Part shown: positions 15,386 to 25,023 of the stretch, in pieces
Position numbering within the stretch: position 1 is the first letter of the stretch
Layout of the letters: each line of letters starts with the position of its first letter
From: Christensenellaceae bacterium
GTDB lineage: Bacteria; Bacillota; Clostridia; Christensenellales; Borkfalkiaceae
Assembly: GCA_948890655.1 (NCBI GenBank)
Contig: CAQTYU010000001.1
Location: 1-64,000 of the forward strand
Length of the DNA stretch: 64,000 bases
Direction: 5' to 3'
Translations under genes and position numbers: made by a program
Notes under the pieces: generated by a model
The model's input: the letters and a program-made list of their open reading frames with translations, nothing else
What the model was told of the DNA's origin: nothing
Database searches by the model: none

Positions 15386-16516
15386 TTATTTTTTGAGCAT
15401 TACGCTCTCTTTTTTGAACATATACCCTGTTAAAATTATTAAAAGCGCGGTTAAAACTAAATTAGATACTATTGCAAGCACTACGCCTAAGATGGATTCC
15501 GTCATCGCGAGAACCGCCGACATGGCTATTCCGCTGCCTATAAACGGTACTGCGTAGAGCCCGACGGACGGGTTGGGAAAGAACATACTTACCATACCTA
15601 AGAGAATTATAATTATCATAAACGGACCTATAAACGCCGTTGCCTCCTTGACGTTTTTGGCAAGCGTGGATAAAACCGAGAACGCCGAAATCATTACGAG
15701 GACTATTGAAATAATTATTCCGAAAAGCATAAAGTAAGTCCCCGCGCCGTAGGACACGGCTCCTAAATTAATCAGACCGCCCGAAAGCTTAGGCAACGAC
15801 AGAATAACGCCCAAAAAGCTTATCAGCCCGCTAAGCATCGCGTAGCACGAAAGACTTACGATTTTGCCGAGGACTATTTCAATGCGCTTAACGGGGGTAA
15901 TAAGCATAGTCGCCATAGTCCCCCTCTCCTTTTCGCCTGCGATCGCTTCGGGAGCAACCGCAATGCAGGCCGACGCCAAAAGGGAAAACATAAGCATAGG
16001 TATCATCATTGCGATAAGGTTTGTCGACTGCTTTTCCGAATTGACCAAATCAAAAACTTCCGCAGGCGATGAATTTACCGTAAACGCATTTAGACCGTTC
16101 AGTATCGCGGTTACTACCGCATAGCCTTGGAAGGACGTATCCACCGACGAATTATAATAAATTTTAACTTCGGGGCTTGCCCCGCTTTCCACATCCGCGG
16201 TAAAAGTTGAGGGAAATTCCACGATAATGTCAAGTTCGCCTTCGGCGACCCCCGACTTTGCTTCCTCAACGCTCAAATTCCGGACGTCGAGAACGCTATC
16301 CAAAGCCTTAAATTTTTCACCGTCGGGCATATTTACAACAACTGCCGTATATTCATATCCTTCGGGTATCGACGGCGTAACTTTTTCCATTACCGTACCT
16401 ATCAATGTATAAAGGCAAAAAATCAATACGCCGGGCAGAAAAATCATCAAAATCATTCTCCTGTCCTTGAAAAAGCGGTTAAATTCCTTTTTAATTATCA
16501 AGATAACGTTCTTCAT
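15386..16516 (-). CDS. natB: ABC transporter permease, NatB type
   Basis: Membrane subunit of an ABC exporter of the ABC-2/NatB type, known in Bacillus for Na+ extrusion. The 376 residues hold one N-terminal helix (about 20-42), a large extracytoplasmic loop (about 45-165), and then five to six helices, with the ABC-2 signature AGEKERGTMATMLITPV (about 192-208) that precedes the coupling helix. Its start overlaps the ATPase stop by four nt. Substrate assignment rests on overall resemblance; drug or peptide export is also possible. Expression is probably controlled by the divergent XRE repressor at 17377. Confidence 0.8.
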   Translation of the reverse strand: MKNVILIIKKEFNRFFKDRRMILMIFLPGVLIFCLYTLIGTVMEKVTPSIPEGYEYTAVVVNMPDGEKFKALDSVLDVRNLSVEEAKSGVAEGELDIIVEFPSTFTADVESGASPEVKIYYNSSVDTSFQGYAVVTAILNGLNAFTVNSSPAEVFDLVNSEKQSTNLIAMMIPMLMFSLLASACIAVAPEAIAGEKERGTMATMLITPVKRIEIVLGKIVSLSCYAMLSGLISFLGVILSLPKLSGGLINLGAVSYGAGTYFMLFGIIISIVLVMISAFSVLSTLAKNVKEATAFIGPFMIIIILLGMVSMFFPNPSVGLYAVPFIGSGIAMSAVLAMTESILGVVLAIVSNLVLTALLIILTGYMFKKESVMLKK

Positions 16517-17286
16517 ATAGTTGCCCCCGTAACTCGTTCGTACAGTTCAAAGAATTTATCTTCCAAATTCTTTTCTTTCGTGAGGTTTTCAAGCGCGTCC
16601 AACGCGGCAAGCTTGCCTTCGATTAAGATACCTACTCTGTCGCAAAGTTTTTCAACAAGACTGAAAATATGAGTGGACAGAATTATCGTCTTACCGTCTT
16701 TTTTAAGCTCCTGCAAAAAGTCTGTAACGACGCGGGCGGTGAGCACGTCAAGCCCGTTGGTAGGTTCGTCGAAGATAATAAATTCGGGGTCGTGAGCGAT
16801 TGATACGACGAGGGCGACTTTCTGCTTCATCCCTGTGGACAAATTACCGTATTTTTGGGATTTGAAAGCGTCGATGCCGAATTTTTGGAAAAGGGCAAAC
16901 TTTCTTGCCTGCGTTACGCCTTTATCGATCCCGTAGAGCCCGCTGAAAAAATCAAATAAGTACTCGGGCGTGAAAGCGTCCTCAAGCTTTAATTCACTGG
17001 TTAAAAAACCGATTTTGCGGCGCACGCCTGTTTCGTCTGAAATTATGCTTTTACCGCAGACTGTAGCGCTGCCGCTATCCGGTTTTATCAAGGTGGCAAG
17101 CATTCTGAGCGTAGTGGTTTTACCCGCGCCGTTGGGACCGAGCAGTCCGAAAATTTCACCCTTATACGCTGTAAAGGAAAGGTTGTCCACCGCAACCTTC
17201 GTTTCAGGTCCGTCCGTTTTTTTAAAAAGTTTTTTAGGCTGTTTGAAGGTTTTCGTAAGCCCTTCTACCTTTAAAATTTCTTCCAT
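16513..17286 (-). CDS. natA: ABC transporter ATP-binding protein, NatA type
   Basis: A 257-residue nucleotide-binding subunit pairing with the permease next to it. Walker A LLGPNGAGKTT (about 49-59), signature GNLSTGMKQKV (about 150-160), Walker B FIIFDEPTNGLD (about 172-183) and the H-loop ILSTH are all intact. AAGGAG stands before the ATG. The promoter at 17315-17343 contains a GAAC-N5-GTTC dyad in its spacer, and a related dyad lies in the promoter of the divergent XRE gene, so both directions are likely regulated by that protein. Confidence 0.9.
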   Translation of the reverse strand: MEEILKVEGLTKTFKQPKKLFKKTDGPETKVAVDNLSFTAYKGEIFGLLGPNGAGKTTTLRMLATLIKPDSGSATVCGKSIISDETGVRRKIGFLTSELKLEDAFTPEYLFDFFSGLYGIDKGVTQARKFALFQKFGIDAFKSQKYGNLSTGMKQKVALVVSIAHDPEFIIFDEPTNGLDVLTARVVTDFLQELKKDGKTIILSTHIFSLVEKLCDRVGILIEGKLAALDALENLTKEKNLEDKFFELYERVTGATI

Positions 17287-17314
17287 ATTGCTCCTTAATT
17301 TGTTATGTAATTAC

Positions 17315-17343
17315 AGTATACCGAACAAAACGTTCCAAGTCAA
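17315..17343 (-). promoter_or_regulatory. natAB promoter with operator in spacer
   Basis: Minus-strand TTGACT (17338-17343), 17-bp spacer, TATACT (17315-17320). The dyad GAACAAAACGTTC (17323-17335) fills the spacer. Confidence 0.75.
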
Positions 17344-17350
17344 CCATAAT

Positions 17351-17365
17351 AGAACATTTTGTTCT
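17351..17365. promoter_or_regulatory. Operator AGAACA-N3-TGTTCT
   Basis: A perfect 15-bp dyad abutting the -10 box TAAAAT (17365-17370) of the XRE gene. It shares GAACA/GTTC half-sites with the site in the natAB promoter and is a likely binding site of the XRE protein. Confidence 0.6.
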
Positions 17366-17376
17366 AAAATAGTATT

Positions 17377-17583
17377 ATGAACTTATTCGGCGAAAGGCTA
17401 AAAGAACTGAGAAGCGATAATAAATTATCGCGCAAAGAAGTATCTGAAAAATTAGGCGTTTCCGTAAGACTTATAAGTTACTGGGAAAACGGTGAACGGG
17501 AATGCGATTTTAAAACGCTTATCAGTATTGCGGATTTATTTTCAACGAGCGTTGATTACCTGCTCGGCAGAACGGATTACTGA
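17377..17583 (+). CDS. XRE-family transcriptional regulator (68 aa)
   Basis: A minimal Cro/CI-type repressor made of one helix-turn-helix domain: LSRKEVSEKLGVSVRLISYWENGER (about 19-43) followed by DYLLGRTDY at the end, typical of small autorepressors. It is divergent from natAB, and two GAACA/GTTC dyads lie between them, so autoregulation and natAB control are likely. There is no Shine-Dalgarno sequence, and the -10 box ends six nt before the ATG, which suggests a leaderless mRNA. The -35 region is poor. A terminator follows at 17595. Confidence 0.88.
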   Translation: MNLFGERLKELRSDNKLSRKEVSEKLGVSVRLISYWENGERECDFKTLISIADLFSTSVDYLLGRTDY

Positions 17584-17594
17584 AATTAAAAACA

Positions 17595-17618
17595 GGACGG
17601 CATTTATGCCGTCCTTTT
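17595..17618 (+). terminator. Terminator after XRE gene
   Basis: Eight-base-pair stem GGACGGCA/TGCCGTCC with loop TTTA and a short T-run. It sits directly against the stop codon of the converging uppP gene. Confidence 0.85.
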
Positions 17619-17619
17619 A

Positions 17620-18438
17620 TTATGCGTTAAATACGGTAAATTGCAAAACGAGACTCGTTATAGACATCAAAACAAGGTACAGACTGAACCATTTATAATT
17701 GGCTTTTTGAATAACTTTAAGCATAACCTTTATTGCAAAAAGACCCGCCACTGCCGATATTATAAAACCGAGCGCCACACTCCAACCCAACGTTGCGCCG
17801 TAATCGGTAAAGTTTTGCTGGATTTCACCCTTGTAAAGTCCCAAAGCAAGTTCAACGAAGAAACCGCCGAGAATTACGGGGATACTCATAAGAAACGAAA
17901 ACTTGGCAACGTCCTCACGGTTACAGCCCGCCAGCGTACCCGCGCATATCGTTGATCCGCTACGGGAAATCCCCGGAAGAACGGCAACCGCCTGCGCAAC
18001 GCCCATCGGAATAACGGTTTTAAGACAGAGAGGCAAAACGCTTTCGCGCCGCTTTGCGACAATCTCCGTTACGAAAAGAAGAACAGCCGTAACCAAAAAT
18101 AACACGCAAAGCACTATGCCCACGCAGCTACGGGCCAGGAGAAAATCGTCAAGATGACAAAATTCTATAACCACGCCCACTACCGCTGCCGGAACCGTTG
18201 CAAGCACGAGAAACCCTAACGTTTTAAAGGGTCGTTTGAAAAGGGCGATTATATCCTTCCAAAATACTGCGCAAACAGCCACGAGAGTGCCGAGGTGAAG
18301 TATTACCGTAAAGAACATAACGTCCGTTTCGGTGTTAAATATTGCGTTGTAGAACGCTATGTGCCCCGACGAAGAGACGGGTAAGAATTCAGTCAATCCC
18401 TGCACTAAGCCGAGAATTACCGCTTGCCAAATTTCCAT
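17620..18438 (-). CDS. uppP: Undecaprenyl-diphosphatase UppP (BacA)
   Basis: Membrane enzyme that removes one phosphate from undecaprenyl diphosphate so the lipid carrier for peptidoglycan and other envelope glycans can be reused. The 272-residue length is typical. Both family motifs are present: GLVQGLTEFLPVSSSGH (about 11-27) with the catalytic Glu and Ser, and PGISRSGST (about 157-165). About seven to eight membrane segments are visible. It follows the foldase lipoprotein gene by 21 nt and is probably co-transcribed with it. Use of the same lipid carrier links it to the envelope-sugar genes at 39-50 kb. Confidence 0.95.
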   Translation of the reverse strand: MEIWQAVILGLVQGLTEFLPVSSSGHIAFYNAIFNTETDVMFFTVILHLGTLVAVCAVFWKDIIALFKRPFKTLGFLVLATVPAAVVGVVIEFCHLDDFLLARSCVGIVLCVLFLVTAVLLFVTEIVAKRRESVLPLCLKTVIPMGVAQAVAVLPGISRSGSTICAGTLAGCNREDVAKFSFLMSIPVILGGFFVELALGLYKGEIQQNFTDYGATLGWSVALGFIISAVAGLFAIKVMLKVIQKANYKWFSLYLVLMSITSLVLQFTVFNA

Positions 18439-18459
18439 AAAACTGCCTTGATTAGCTTA

Positions 18460-20682
18460 TTACGAGTTTGAATTAGCTTTGTCAAGTTCAAATAAATTTT
18501 TGTACGCAGACTCATGCTTTTCTACGGTAGTATCAAGCTTGAAGTCCGTGATTATCTGACTCTTCCTCTTCGTGCTTAAATCCGACAGGGTCTTACTCTT
18601 GAACCATTCGTAGAAGAGATTTTCAAAAGCGCCTTCCTTATCGATATTATTCGCCCAGTCAGGGTTTTCTCCGAACTGATTTCCAAGTTCATACGTATAA
18701 GTTACATAGATTAAGTGCCAACCGTAATCTCCCGCGCAAACGGCGTAAGAGCCTGCGCCGCTCTTTACCGCCTCGTGCGCGACGTGTTCAAACTCTTTAA
18801 TATAGCTCGTGTCGCCCGCCTGAACGGAATAACCCACATATTGCGAAAGCACGCCCGTATCCGTGGTGTACGCGTATTGAAGCTCGTTTACCGCGCTCAT
18901 TACTTTATATCGGTTACTTTCCTTGTTGAGGAAGTTCGCCATAGTATTATCAACGCCGTTATTATCGCCGAAATTAACCTTACCCGTCGTGTAGACGAAG
19001 TTGGAATAATCTACGACCTTTTTGCCGTTGACTTCCTTATAGAGATTATTTTTATCCGATACGATAGCATTTCCGTAATTTGAAGTATCGGTATGCGTTG
19101 CGGTGCATTTGTTATCGGTTACGAACGCGATATAATTTTCAAATTCCGAAAGCATATCATTAATATCAAGCTTGGCGGGGCTCAAGATATAGCCGTCGTT
19201 CTTCTCTACCACGGTACCGTTGTAGGGATAGAGCCCTGCGTATTTTTCAATAGATTCGTACTTATCGGGATTGGATACGTTGTTTTCAAAGAAAAGCCAT
19301 TCTTTGCCCGCGTCCTTACCGTAATATCTTTCAACAGTATCCTTTGCGTTAAACGCATACTCCTTTTCGCCGTTAAACCAGGCAGCGCGTTGGTCGGTGG
19401 TTTCGATTAATCCAAGCAAGTCGTTCCTTGCAACGTAATATTCTGGTTTATAGCCTCCGTCGAGCTCCTCGTCCGCGTAAATCTTCTGGAAGGCTTTCAA
19501 TGCGTCGTTCTGCGCGTCGCTGAAGGGAAGCAAGATGTTGTAAACGTAGCCGAACCTGCCGCCATCCGCCGTGTCGTCCGTTTCGGGAGCGTAAAGCACG
19601 AAGGACGTATCGGACATGCCATCCATTGCGGTTGTGAAGTTGCTTTCGGTTTCGTAGTTCTCCTTTTGGGAGTTGAGCAGGTTTACGTATGCCGATTGAA
19701 TCTTGCTGTAATCGTTGGACGCATTTTCGTCGTCCGTCTGCTTTAAATGAGCCTCCTGCTTTTCCTCGTACACTTCGTAATATTTGTTTATGACGCACTG
19801 TTCGAGCTGGGAAACGTATTCGTCCTGAATATATTTAAGCTCACGGACTTTTCTGAGGTCTTCCTTTTTGGTATCAACGAGGTCGTAAGACGACGAAGCA
19901 AGGCTGGAAATAAAATCGTTATACGCCTTTATGCGGGTAGCATTGGTCGTATCTTCGAGGGCGTCGTCTTCGTACGCGCCGCTGTCTTTGAGCTGATAAC
20001 CTTCATAACCCGTATAAATGTTATAGTTCAGGCTGTCGTCAGTGACGCTTACCTGCGGGTAATAATCTTCTTTTTGCGTATCGACTCCGTTAGGCGTTGA
20101 GCGCGTATCCGTTCCGGCAGAAGATGTTTCTTCGTCCAAATACTTCTTCTCCCTCGAATCGATAGCCGAGTTTATTGAATATCGAAGGTTGTATTCCGCT
20201 ATTTTAACTTCCTTGCTGTCCTCCCCCAAAAGATATTCGTATTTGGATACGTCGCCCTTCTTGCTCGCTTCGATATACTTATCGAGCGCTCCCGCTTCGT
20301 AACCTTCGCTCTTATCGTTAGTCGCCTTTTCCTTTAAAAGGTACATCGTGGAATACTGAACGAGAACGGCGTTTTCAACGAGCTGATCCAAAAGGATATT
20401 AAACGTTTCTTTATAAGTTTTTCCGTAATTTTGAACGTAGGAATATCCGTAGTTTATAAAGTATGCGACAAGCTCTCTTTTTATGATATCGGTCTTGCCG
20501 ACTGCAGCCTTGTAAGCTTCAAATTCCTTGTCAAGCGTGTCCGCCTTGGAAATATCAACGGTCGCGACGGTCTGACTCATATCAGCCGCCGTGTTCGTTG
20601 AAACGAGCGAACAACCGCCGAACGTTGCCGCAACCGCTATAGTCGATGCAAGAACTCCGCATATGATAGTTTTCTTTTTCAT
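18460..20682 (-). CDS. Foldase-type lipoprotein, SurA/PrsA-like with C-terminal rotamase-like region
   Basis: A 740-residue surface lipoprotein: a basic start, a hydrophobic segment and lipobox FGGC with Cys at about 25. The N-terminal region (about 50-180) reads like the SurA/PrsA N domain. The last 130 residues contain the parvulin-like pattern with GDYGWHLIYVTYTYE. The middle is long, acidic and low in recognisable motifs, and the total is more than double PrsA's length. It would assist folding of exported proteins outside the membrane. GGAG precedes the ATG. Rotamase activity is not certain because the parvulin core is degenerate. Confidence 0.7.
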   Translation of the reverse strand: MKKKTIICGVLASTIAVAATFGGCSLVSTNTAADMSQTVATVDISKADTLDKEFEAYKAAVGKTDIIKRELVAYFINYGYSYVQNYGKTYKETFNILLDQLVENAVLVQYSTMYLLKEKATNDKSEGYEAGALDKYIEASKKGDVSKYEYLLGEDSKEVKIAEYNLRYSINSAIDSREKKYLDEETSSAGTDTRSTPNGVDTQKEDYYPQVSVTDDSLNYNIYTGYEGYQLKDSGAYEDDALEDTTNATRIKAYNDFISSLASSSYDLVDTKKEDLRKVRELKYIQDEYVSQLEQCVINKYYEVYEEKQEAHLKQTDDENASNDYSKIQSAYVNLLNSQKENYETESNFTTAMDGMSDTSFVLYAPETDDTADGGRFGYVYNILLPFSDAQNDALKAFQKIYADEELDGGYKPEYYVARNDLLGLIETTDQRAAWFNGEKEYAFNAKDTVERYYGKDAGKEWLFFENNVSNPDKYESIEKYAGLYPYNGTVVEKNDGYILSPAKLDINDMLSEFENYIAFVTDNKCTATHTDTSNYGNAIVSDKNNLYKEVNGKKVVDYSNFVYTTGKVNFGDNNGVDNTMANFLNKESNRYKVMSAVNELQYAYTTDTGVLSQYVGYSVQAGDTSYIKEFEHVAHEAVKSGAGSYAVCAGDYGWHLIYVTYTYELGNQFGENPDWANNIDKEGAFENLFYEWFKSKTLSDLSTKRKSQIITDFKLDTTVEKHESAYKNLFELDKANSNS

Positions 20683-20896
20683 AAATTTTGCTCCGAAACT
20701 AAGTGCATTATTTCTGTATTACAAAAACGCAATAGTACAAGCAGAACAAGAAAAACAAGCGCCGCCCGCAGAGAGTTTACTTGACGTAAACGAACAAGGC
20801 GTGGCAAAGTTTGACAAAGTTATGCGCAGTGCAAATGCGTTTTTTAAAAAATCTATTTACTATTATATAGCAACAAAAATTATTTAGCAAACGATT

Positions 20897-23800
20897 TTAA
20901 TTAAAACTGAGTGCAAATTTGAGAAATTTAGTCATATCCAACATAGTTTTTGCGGGAGATGAACGCGGCGCAAAGACGATAAGCGGGGCTTTAGCCATTG
21001 AAAGTTTGACGCTTTGCCTGTATTTTTCAAGCGCGACGGACAGCCTTGCGTCGTTTAGCGAATTGATTGACGGAAGCTCGAACGAACCCTCGGTGCTGTC
21101 TACGCATATCTTTTTGATGTTGAATTTTGCCGCAAATGACTTTAATACCGCAATAATAAGAAGGTTTAAAACTTCATCGGGCATAGGTCCGTAGTTGTCC
21201 TCGATCGAAATGCAAACGCGTTTGTAGTCCTCAACCGAACGGATTTCGGCAATTTGCTTATAACAGTCAAGTCTGCCCGCGCTGCTTTCGACGTATGCTT
21301 CGGGTATATACGCCGTGGCTTTGACGTCAAGCTCGGTTGAAAGCTGCTTGTCGCCCGTAAGCTCTTCCTTTAAAAGCTTGGAGTACAATTCGTAACCCAC
21401 TTTATCCATATGTCCGTGCTGTTCCGCGCCGAGGACGTTGCCCGCGCCCCTGATTTCAAGGTCGCGCATTGCGATTTTGAAGCCAGAACCGAGTTCCGTA
21501 AATCGCATAATGGCTTTAAGGCGTTCCGCCGCATCGGTAGTTAGAACCTTTGAGGGCTTGAAAGTGAAGTAAGCCTGTGCAAGCCGCGCGCCCCTGCCCA
21601 CTCTGCCGCGCAACTGATAGAGCTGTGAAATACCCAAACGGTCTGCGTCGATGACTATTATCGTATTTGCGTTTGGAAGGTCGATGCCGTTTTCTATTAT
21701 CGTAGTGGTGACTAAAACGTTCTTTTCTCCGCGATAGAATGAGAACACTGCGTTTTCGAGAACGTCCCTGTCCATTCTGCCGTGGGCGTAGGTTACCTTT
21801 GCCTCGGGGATAATCTCCGCAACTCTGCCTGCGAAAGAAGAAATAGTTTCCACACGGTTATACAGAATAAACACCTGCCCCCCGCGGGAAATCTCACGGA
21901 CGCATGCGTCGCGGATTAGCGTTTCGCTTTCCTCTACTACGTAGGTTTGCACGGGCAAACGTTTCAAGGGCGGCGTGTTAATTGTGGAAATATCCCGAAT
22001 ACCTGCAAGCGACATATGCAGGGTGCGGGGTATTGGCGTTGCCGTCATAGTCAGACAGTCGATATTCTTTTTTACGTTTTTGATTTTTTCCTTATGTTCT
22101 ACGCCGAAGCGTTGCTCTTCGTCGAGGACGAGAAGCCCCAAATCGTAAAACTGCACGTCCTTTGACAAAAGTCTATGCGTACCGACAATAAGGTCTATAT
22201 TGCCGTTTGCAAGCTCCGCTAAAATTTTGGCTTGCTGTGAGGGCGTTTTGAAGCGGTTCAACGCCTCGACGCGCACTCCGAAATCTTTAAAGCGTTCTAC
22301 CGCCGTGTTGTAGTGCTGTTCGGAAAGCACAGTGCTGGGGCACATAATAGCCGCCTGCTTGCCGCCGAGCACGCATAGATAGACGGCGCGGAGGGCAACC
22401 TCCGTTTTGCCGTATCCCACATCGCCGCAAAGCAGTCTGTCCATTACCTTTTCAGAACACATATCCGCCTTTATCTCTTCGATTGAAGTGAGCTGGTCGG
22501 GCGTTTCCTCGTATGAAAAGGCGTCCTCGAACTCCTGCATCATTGCCGCATTTTCGGGGAAGCGGAAACCGTGCTTTGCCTGTCTTTCGGCGTAAAGTTC
22601 CTTCAAATCGAACGCAAGCTTTTTTATCGACTGCTTGACCCGCTCCTTCACCCTTTCAAAGTCGGCTCCGCCTATCTTGGAAAGCGCTGGATTGGAGTCG
22701 CCGACGTACTTAAAAAGTACGTCCATCTGCTCGACGGGAACGTAAAGAACGTCGCCGCCTTTGTATTCGATTGAAAGATATTCTTTTATTCCGTCGGTCG
22801 TTTCAATCTTCTCGGTGCCCGTTATTTTACCTACGCCGTGCTTTTCGTGAACGCAGAAGTCGCCTATTTCAGGAGCAACGAACATATCGCCCCTGCGCTT
22901 TTTAATACGCTTTGTTACAGACTTCGTGTAGATGTCGCCGCTACCGATTAAAACGAGTTTGCTTTCGTGCAGAATAAGACCGTGGGCAAGCTCTTCCGAG
23001 CTTACCGAAACGCCGTGCAGCGCCTGCAACCTGTCGGGAACGGGGTAAACGGGCAAGTATTCGTCGGAAAGAATCGACGAAAGCTTTTCATAGCGTTGCA
23101 GATTGCCAGTGAACGCAAGCACGCGGTAACCGTTTGATAGCCAATTCTTAACGTCGGTTACGAGCTGGGGCATTGCGTTGAGATAGGACGGCGCGGGGGT
23201 TGCGCGGAAGTCGTAAGTTTTTAACGGACGGAAGAACGCCGTAGTTGAGGTGAAGGTTTGCAACGCAAGGCCTGCGTATTTTTTAAAGCCTTCTTTCAAC
23301 GTTTCGGGTGATATGAGTTGATTTTGGGAAAAGGCGAACGCTTCGCCCCCCCTTTTCAGATCCGAAACACGCTCTGTATGTTCCTTGTATATCCCGTCCA
23401 TTCTGTCGTTTACCGACTTGCATTCGTCAAAAACTATTAAGGTGTTTTCATCCGTTAAATCGAATATATTACGGGTGCAACCGAGCAAAGGCATTAAAAA
23501 AGACGCGCCTGAAAACAACGTGTTTTGCTCAAGCTTTTCCGCAATATCTTCGGCAATTTTCTTTGCCCTTTCGTACGCCTTTACGTCGGGCGACTTCTTC
23601 ACCTGCGCCGTCAGCTCGCTTAGAATTTTTTCCCTTTCTCCGGGCAATATCCGCACGTCGGTTGCGGAGACTATAAGAACCTCGTGAATTTCTTCCAATC
23701 TTTCGCCGCTCACCGAGTCGAACGGGCGGATTTTTTCAACGGTATCGCCGAAGAAATCAATGCGAACGGGGGTTTCCGAATTGATGGGAAAAACCTCTAA

Positions 23801-24310
23801 AATATCGCCGCGAACAGCGAAACAACCGCGCGTATCTGCGGCATATTCGCGTGTGTAACCCATTTTTACGAGCTTGTTGGGGAGTTGCAAATAGTCGTAC
23901 TCCTCCCCTGTTTTAAAGCGTATCTCATCAATTTGCGAGGGGAAAAGCTGCATTATCGCTTCAATATCGCAAACGACGATTTCCGCGCCGCTAAGCATTG
24001 CGTGAATTGCGGAAATTCTACGGTAAAGCGCGTCCTTTGAAAGAGCGTCTTTATATAAAATAACCTCGTCCTTTGCCGTTAAAAGAGCACATTTTTTGCC
24101 GCTTAAAACCGAAATAGAGCTATACGCGTTCTGCGCCGCTATACAGTCGGCGGCAATATACAAAACCTTTTGTTCCGGCAATGAAGCAATCAAATATTTA
24201 TGCGCGTCAAACAAGCCAAAAGCCGCCGTTGGCATGCCAAGGCGGATGTCGGTTGCAAGGGCGGCGTAGTCACCCTGTAAATTTTTAAAGCTGAAAAAAT
24301 TTTTAATCAA
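20897..24310 (-). CDS. mfd: Transcription-repair coupling factor Mfd
   Basis: A 1137-residue ATP-dependent translocase that displaces stalled RNA polymerase and recruits UvrA. Order of parts: UvrB-like N-terminal module, the CarD-like RNA polymerase interaction domain (GDFCVHEKHGVGKITG, about 485-500), a RecG-like motor with Walker A LLCGDVGYGKTE (about 625-636) and DEEQ box (about 725), and a C-terminal TRCF domain. Length is normal. The start is TTG 24310 with AAGGA nine nt upstream; no ATG fits the family N-terminus. It follows pth in the same direction, a common Firmicutes order. Confidence 0.96.
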   Translation of the reverse strand: MIKNFFSFKNLQGDYAALATDIRLGMPTAAFGLFDAHKYLIASLPEQKVLYIAADCIAAQNAYSSISVLSGKKCALLTAKDEVILYKDALSKDALYRRISAIHAMLSGAEIVVCDIEAIMQLFPSQIDEIRFKTGEEYDYLQLPNKLVKMGYTREYAADTRGCFAVRGDILEVFPINSETPVRIDFFGDTVEKIRPFDSVSGERLEEIHEVLIVSATDVRILPGEREKILSELTAQVKKSPDVKAYERAKKIAEDIAEKLEQNTLFSGASFLMPLLGCTRNIFDLTDENTLIVFDECKSVNDRMDGIYKEHTERVSDLKRGGEAFAFSQNQLISPETLKEGFKKYAGLALQTFTSTTAFFRPLKTYDFRATPAPSYLNAMPQLVTDVKNWLSNGYRVLAFTGNLQRYEKLSSILSDEYLPVYPVPDRLQALHGVSVSSEELAHGLILHESKLVLIGSGDIYTKSVTKRIKKRRGDMFVAPEIGDFCVHEKHGVGKITGTEKIETTDGIKEYLSIEYKGGDVLYVPVEQMDVLFKYVGDSNPALSKIGGADFERVKERVKQSIKKLAFDLKELYAERQAKHGFRFPENAAMMQEFEDAFSYEETPDQLTSIEEIKADMCSEKVMDRLLCGDVGYGKTEVALRAVYLCVLGGKQAAIMCPSTVLSEQHYNTAVERFKDFGVRVEALNRFKTPSQQAKILAELANGNIDLIVGTHRLLSKDVQFYDLGLLVLDEEQRFGVEHKEKIKNVKKNIDCLTMTATPIPRTLHMSLAGIRDISTINTPPLKRLPVQTYVVEESETLIRDACVREISRGGQVFILYNRVETISSFAGRVAEIIPEAKVTYAHGRMDRDVLENAVFSFYRGEKNVLVTTTIIENGIDLPNANTIIVIDADRLGISQLYQLRGRVGRGARLAQAYFTFKPSKVLTTDAAERLKAIMRFTELGSGFKIAMRDLEIRGAGNVLGAEQHGHMDKVGYELYSKLLKEELTGDKQLSTELDVKATAYIPEAYVESSAGRLDCYKQIAEIRSVEDYKRVCISIEDNYGPMPDEVLNLLIIAVLKSFAAKFNIKKICVDSTEGSFELPSINSLNDARLSVALEKYRQSVKLSMAKAPLIVFAPRSSPAKTMLDMTKFLKFALSFN

Positions 24311-24370
24311 GTGCGTTATCCTTGATAAAAAGTTCGTTATTTAAGGCATATGTGCGGGTCTTTCAGAATT

Positions 24371-24934
24371 TTAACCATTGTAATCGGTCATAACCTTTTC
24401 GACGGCTTCGCCCTTTGCAACGGCTATCGCCGCGTCTGCCGCCCTGCCGCAAGCAGATATAAACAGGTCGTAGTCCTCCCTTTTAACTTCCGACAATACG
24501 TAGTTGATAATAGGAATATTGACCTCGCTGTCGCGTATGCCTATCCTTATTCTGGTGAAGTTCTGCGTACCAGTTTCGGCAATGACGGAGCGCATTCCGT
24601 TGTGCGTACCCGCGCTGCCCGAAGGACGTATTCTTATACTGCCCTTGGGGATATCGTAATCGTCGTATAAAATTACAAGCCGGCTTTCATCGGTTTTGTA
24701 TTTTGCAAGAAGCTGTTTGACAGCTCTGCCGCTGGCGTTCATATAAGTTACGGGACGGGCGAGAATAATCTTATCGCCTCCAACGTTTGCTTCGGCGGTG
24801 AACGCCTCGCACTCCTTTTTTTTGAATTTGACGCCGAGCTTTGCGGCGACTTCGCCCACGGCAATATAACCCATATTGTGAAAGGTTTTCAAATACTTTT
24901 CTTCGGGGTTGCCGAGTCCTACTATTATATACAT
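24371..24934 (-). CDS. pth: Peptidyl-tRNA hydrolase
   Basis: Releases tRNA from peptidyl-tRNAs that drop off the ribosome. The 187-residue protein begins MYIIVGLGNPEEKYLKTFHNMGY, which holds the catalytic His20 (FHNMG) and the conserved Asn10. The second block ILYDDYDIPKGSIRIRPSGS (about 88-107) carries the Asp that activates the His, and SAGTHNGMRS is the substrate-binding stretch. AAAGGAAAG precedes the ATG. It is transcribed toward mfd. Confidence 0.96.
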   Translation of the reverse strand: MYIIVGLGNPEEKYLKTFHNMGYIAVGEVAAKLGVKFKKKECEAFTAEANVGGDKIILARPVTYMNASGRAVKQLLAKYKTDESRLVILYDDYDIPKGSIRIRPSGSAGTHNGMRSVIAETGTQNFTRIRIGIRDSEVNIPIINYVLSEVKREDYDLFISACGRAADAAIAVAKGEAVEKVMTDYNG

Positions 24935-25023
24935 ACTTTCCTTTAAAAAAACCGCGCAGGCAACGCGGCTTTGATTTTTATTGCTGACTTAGAAACCGAC
25001 AAAACACAGGGACACATTTAAGG

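Noticed and set aside
20591..20887. 98-residue plus-strand ORF between the foldase gene and mfd
   Set aside because: The second half looks slightly coding-like (EQEKQAPPAESLLDVNEQG), but the start lies antisense inside the foldase gene, there is no ribosome binding site, and the gap also has to hold the foldase promoter.
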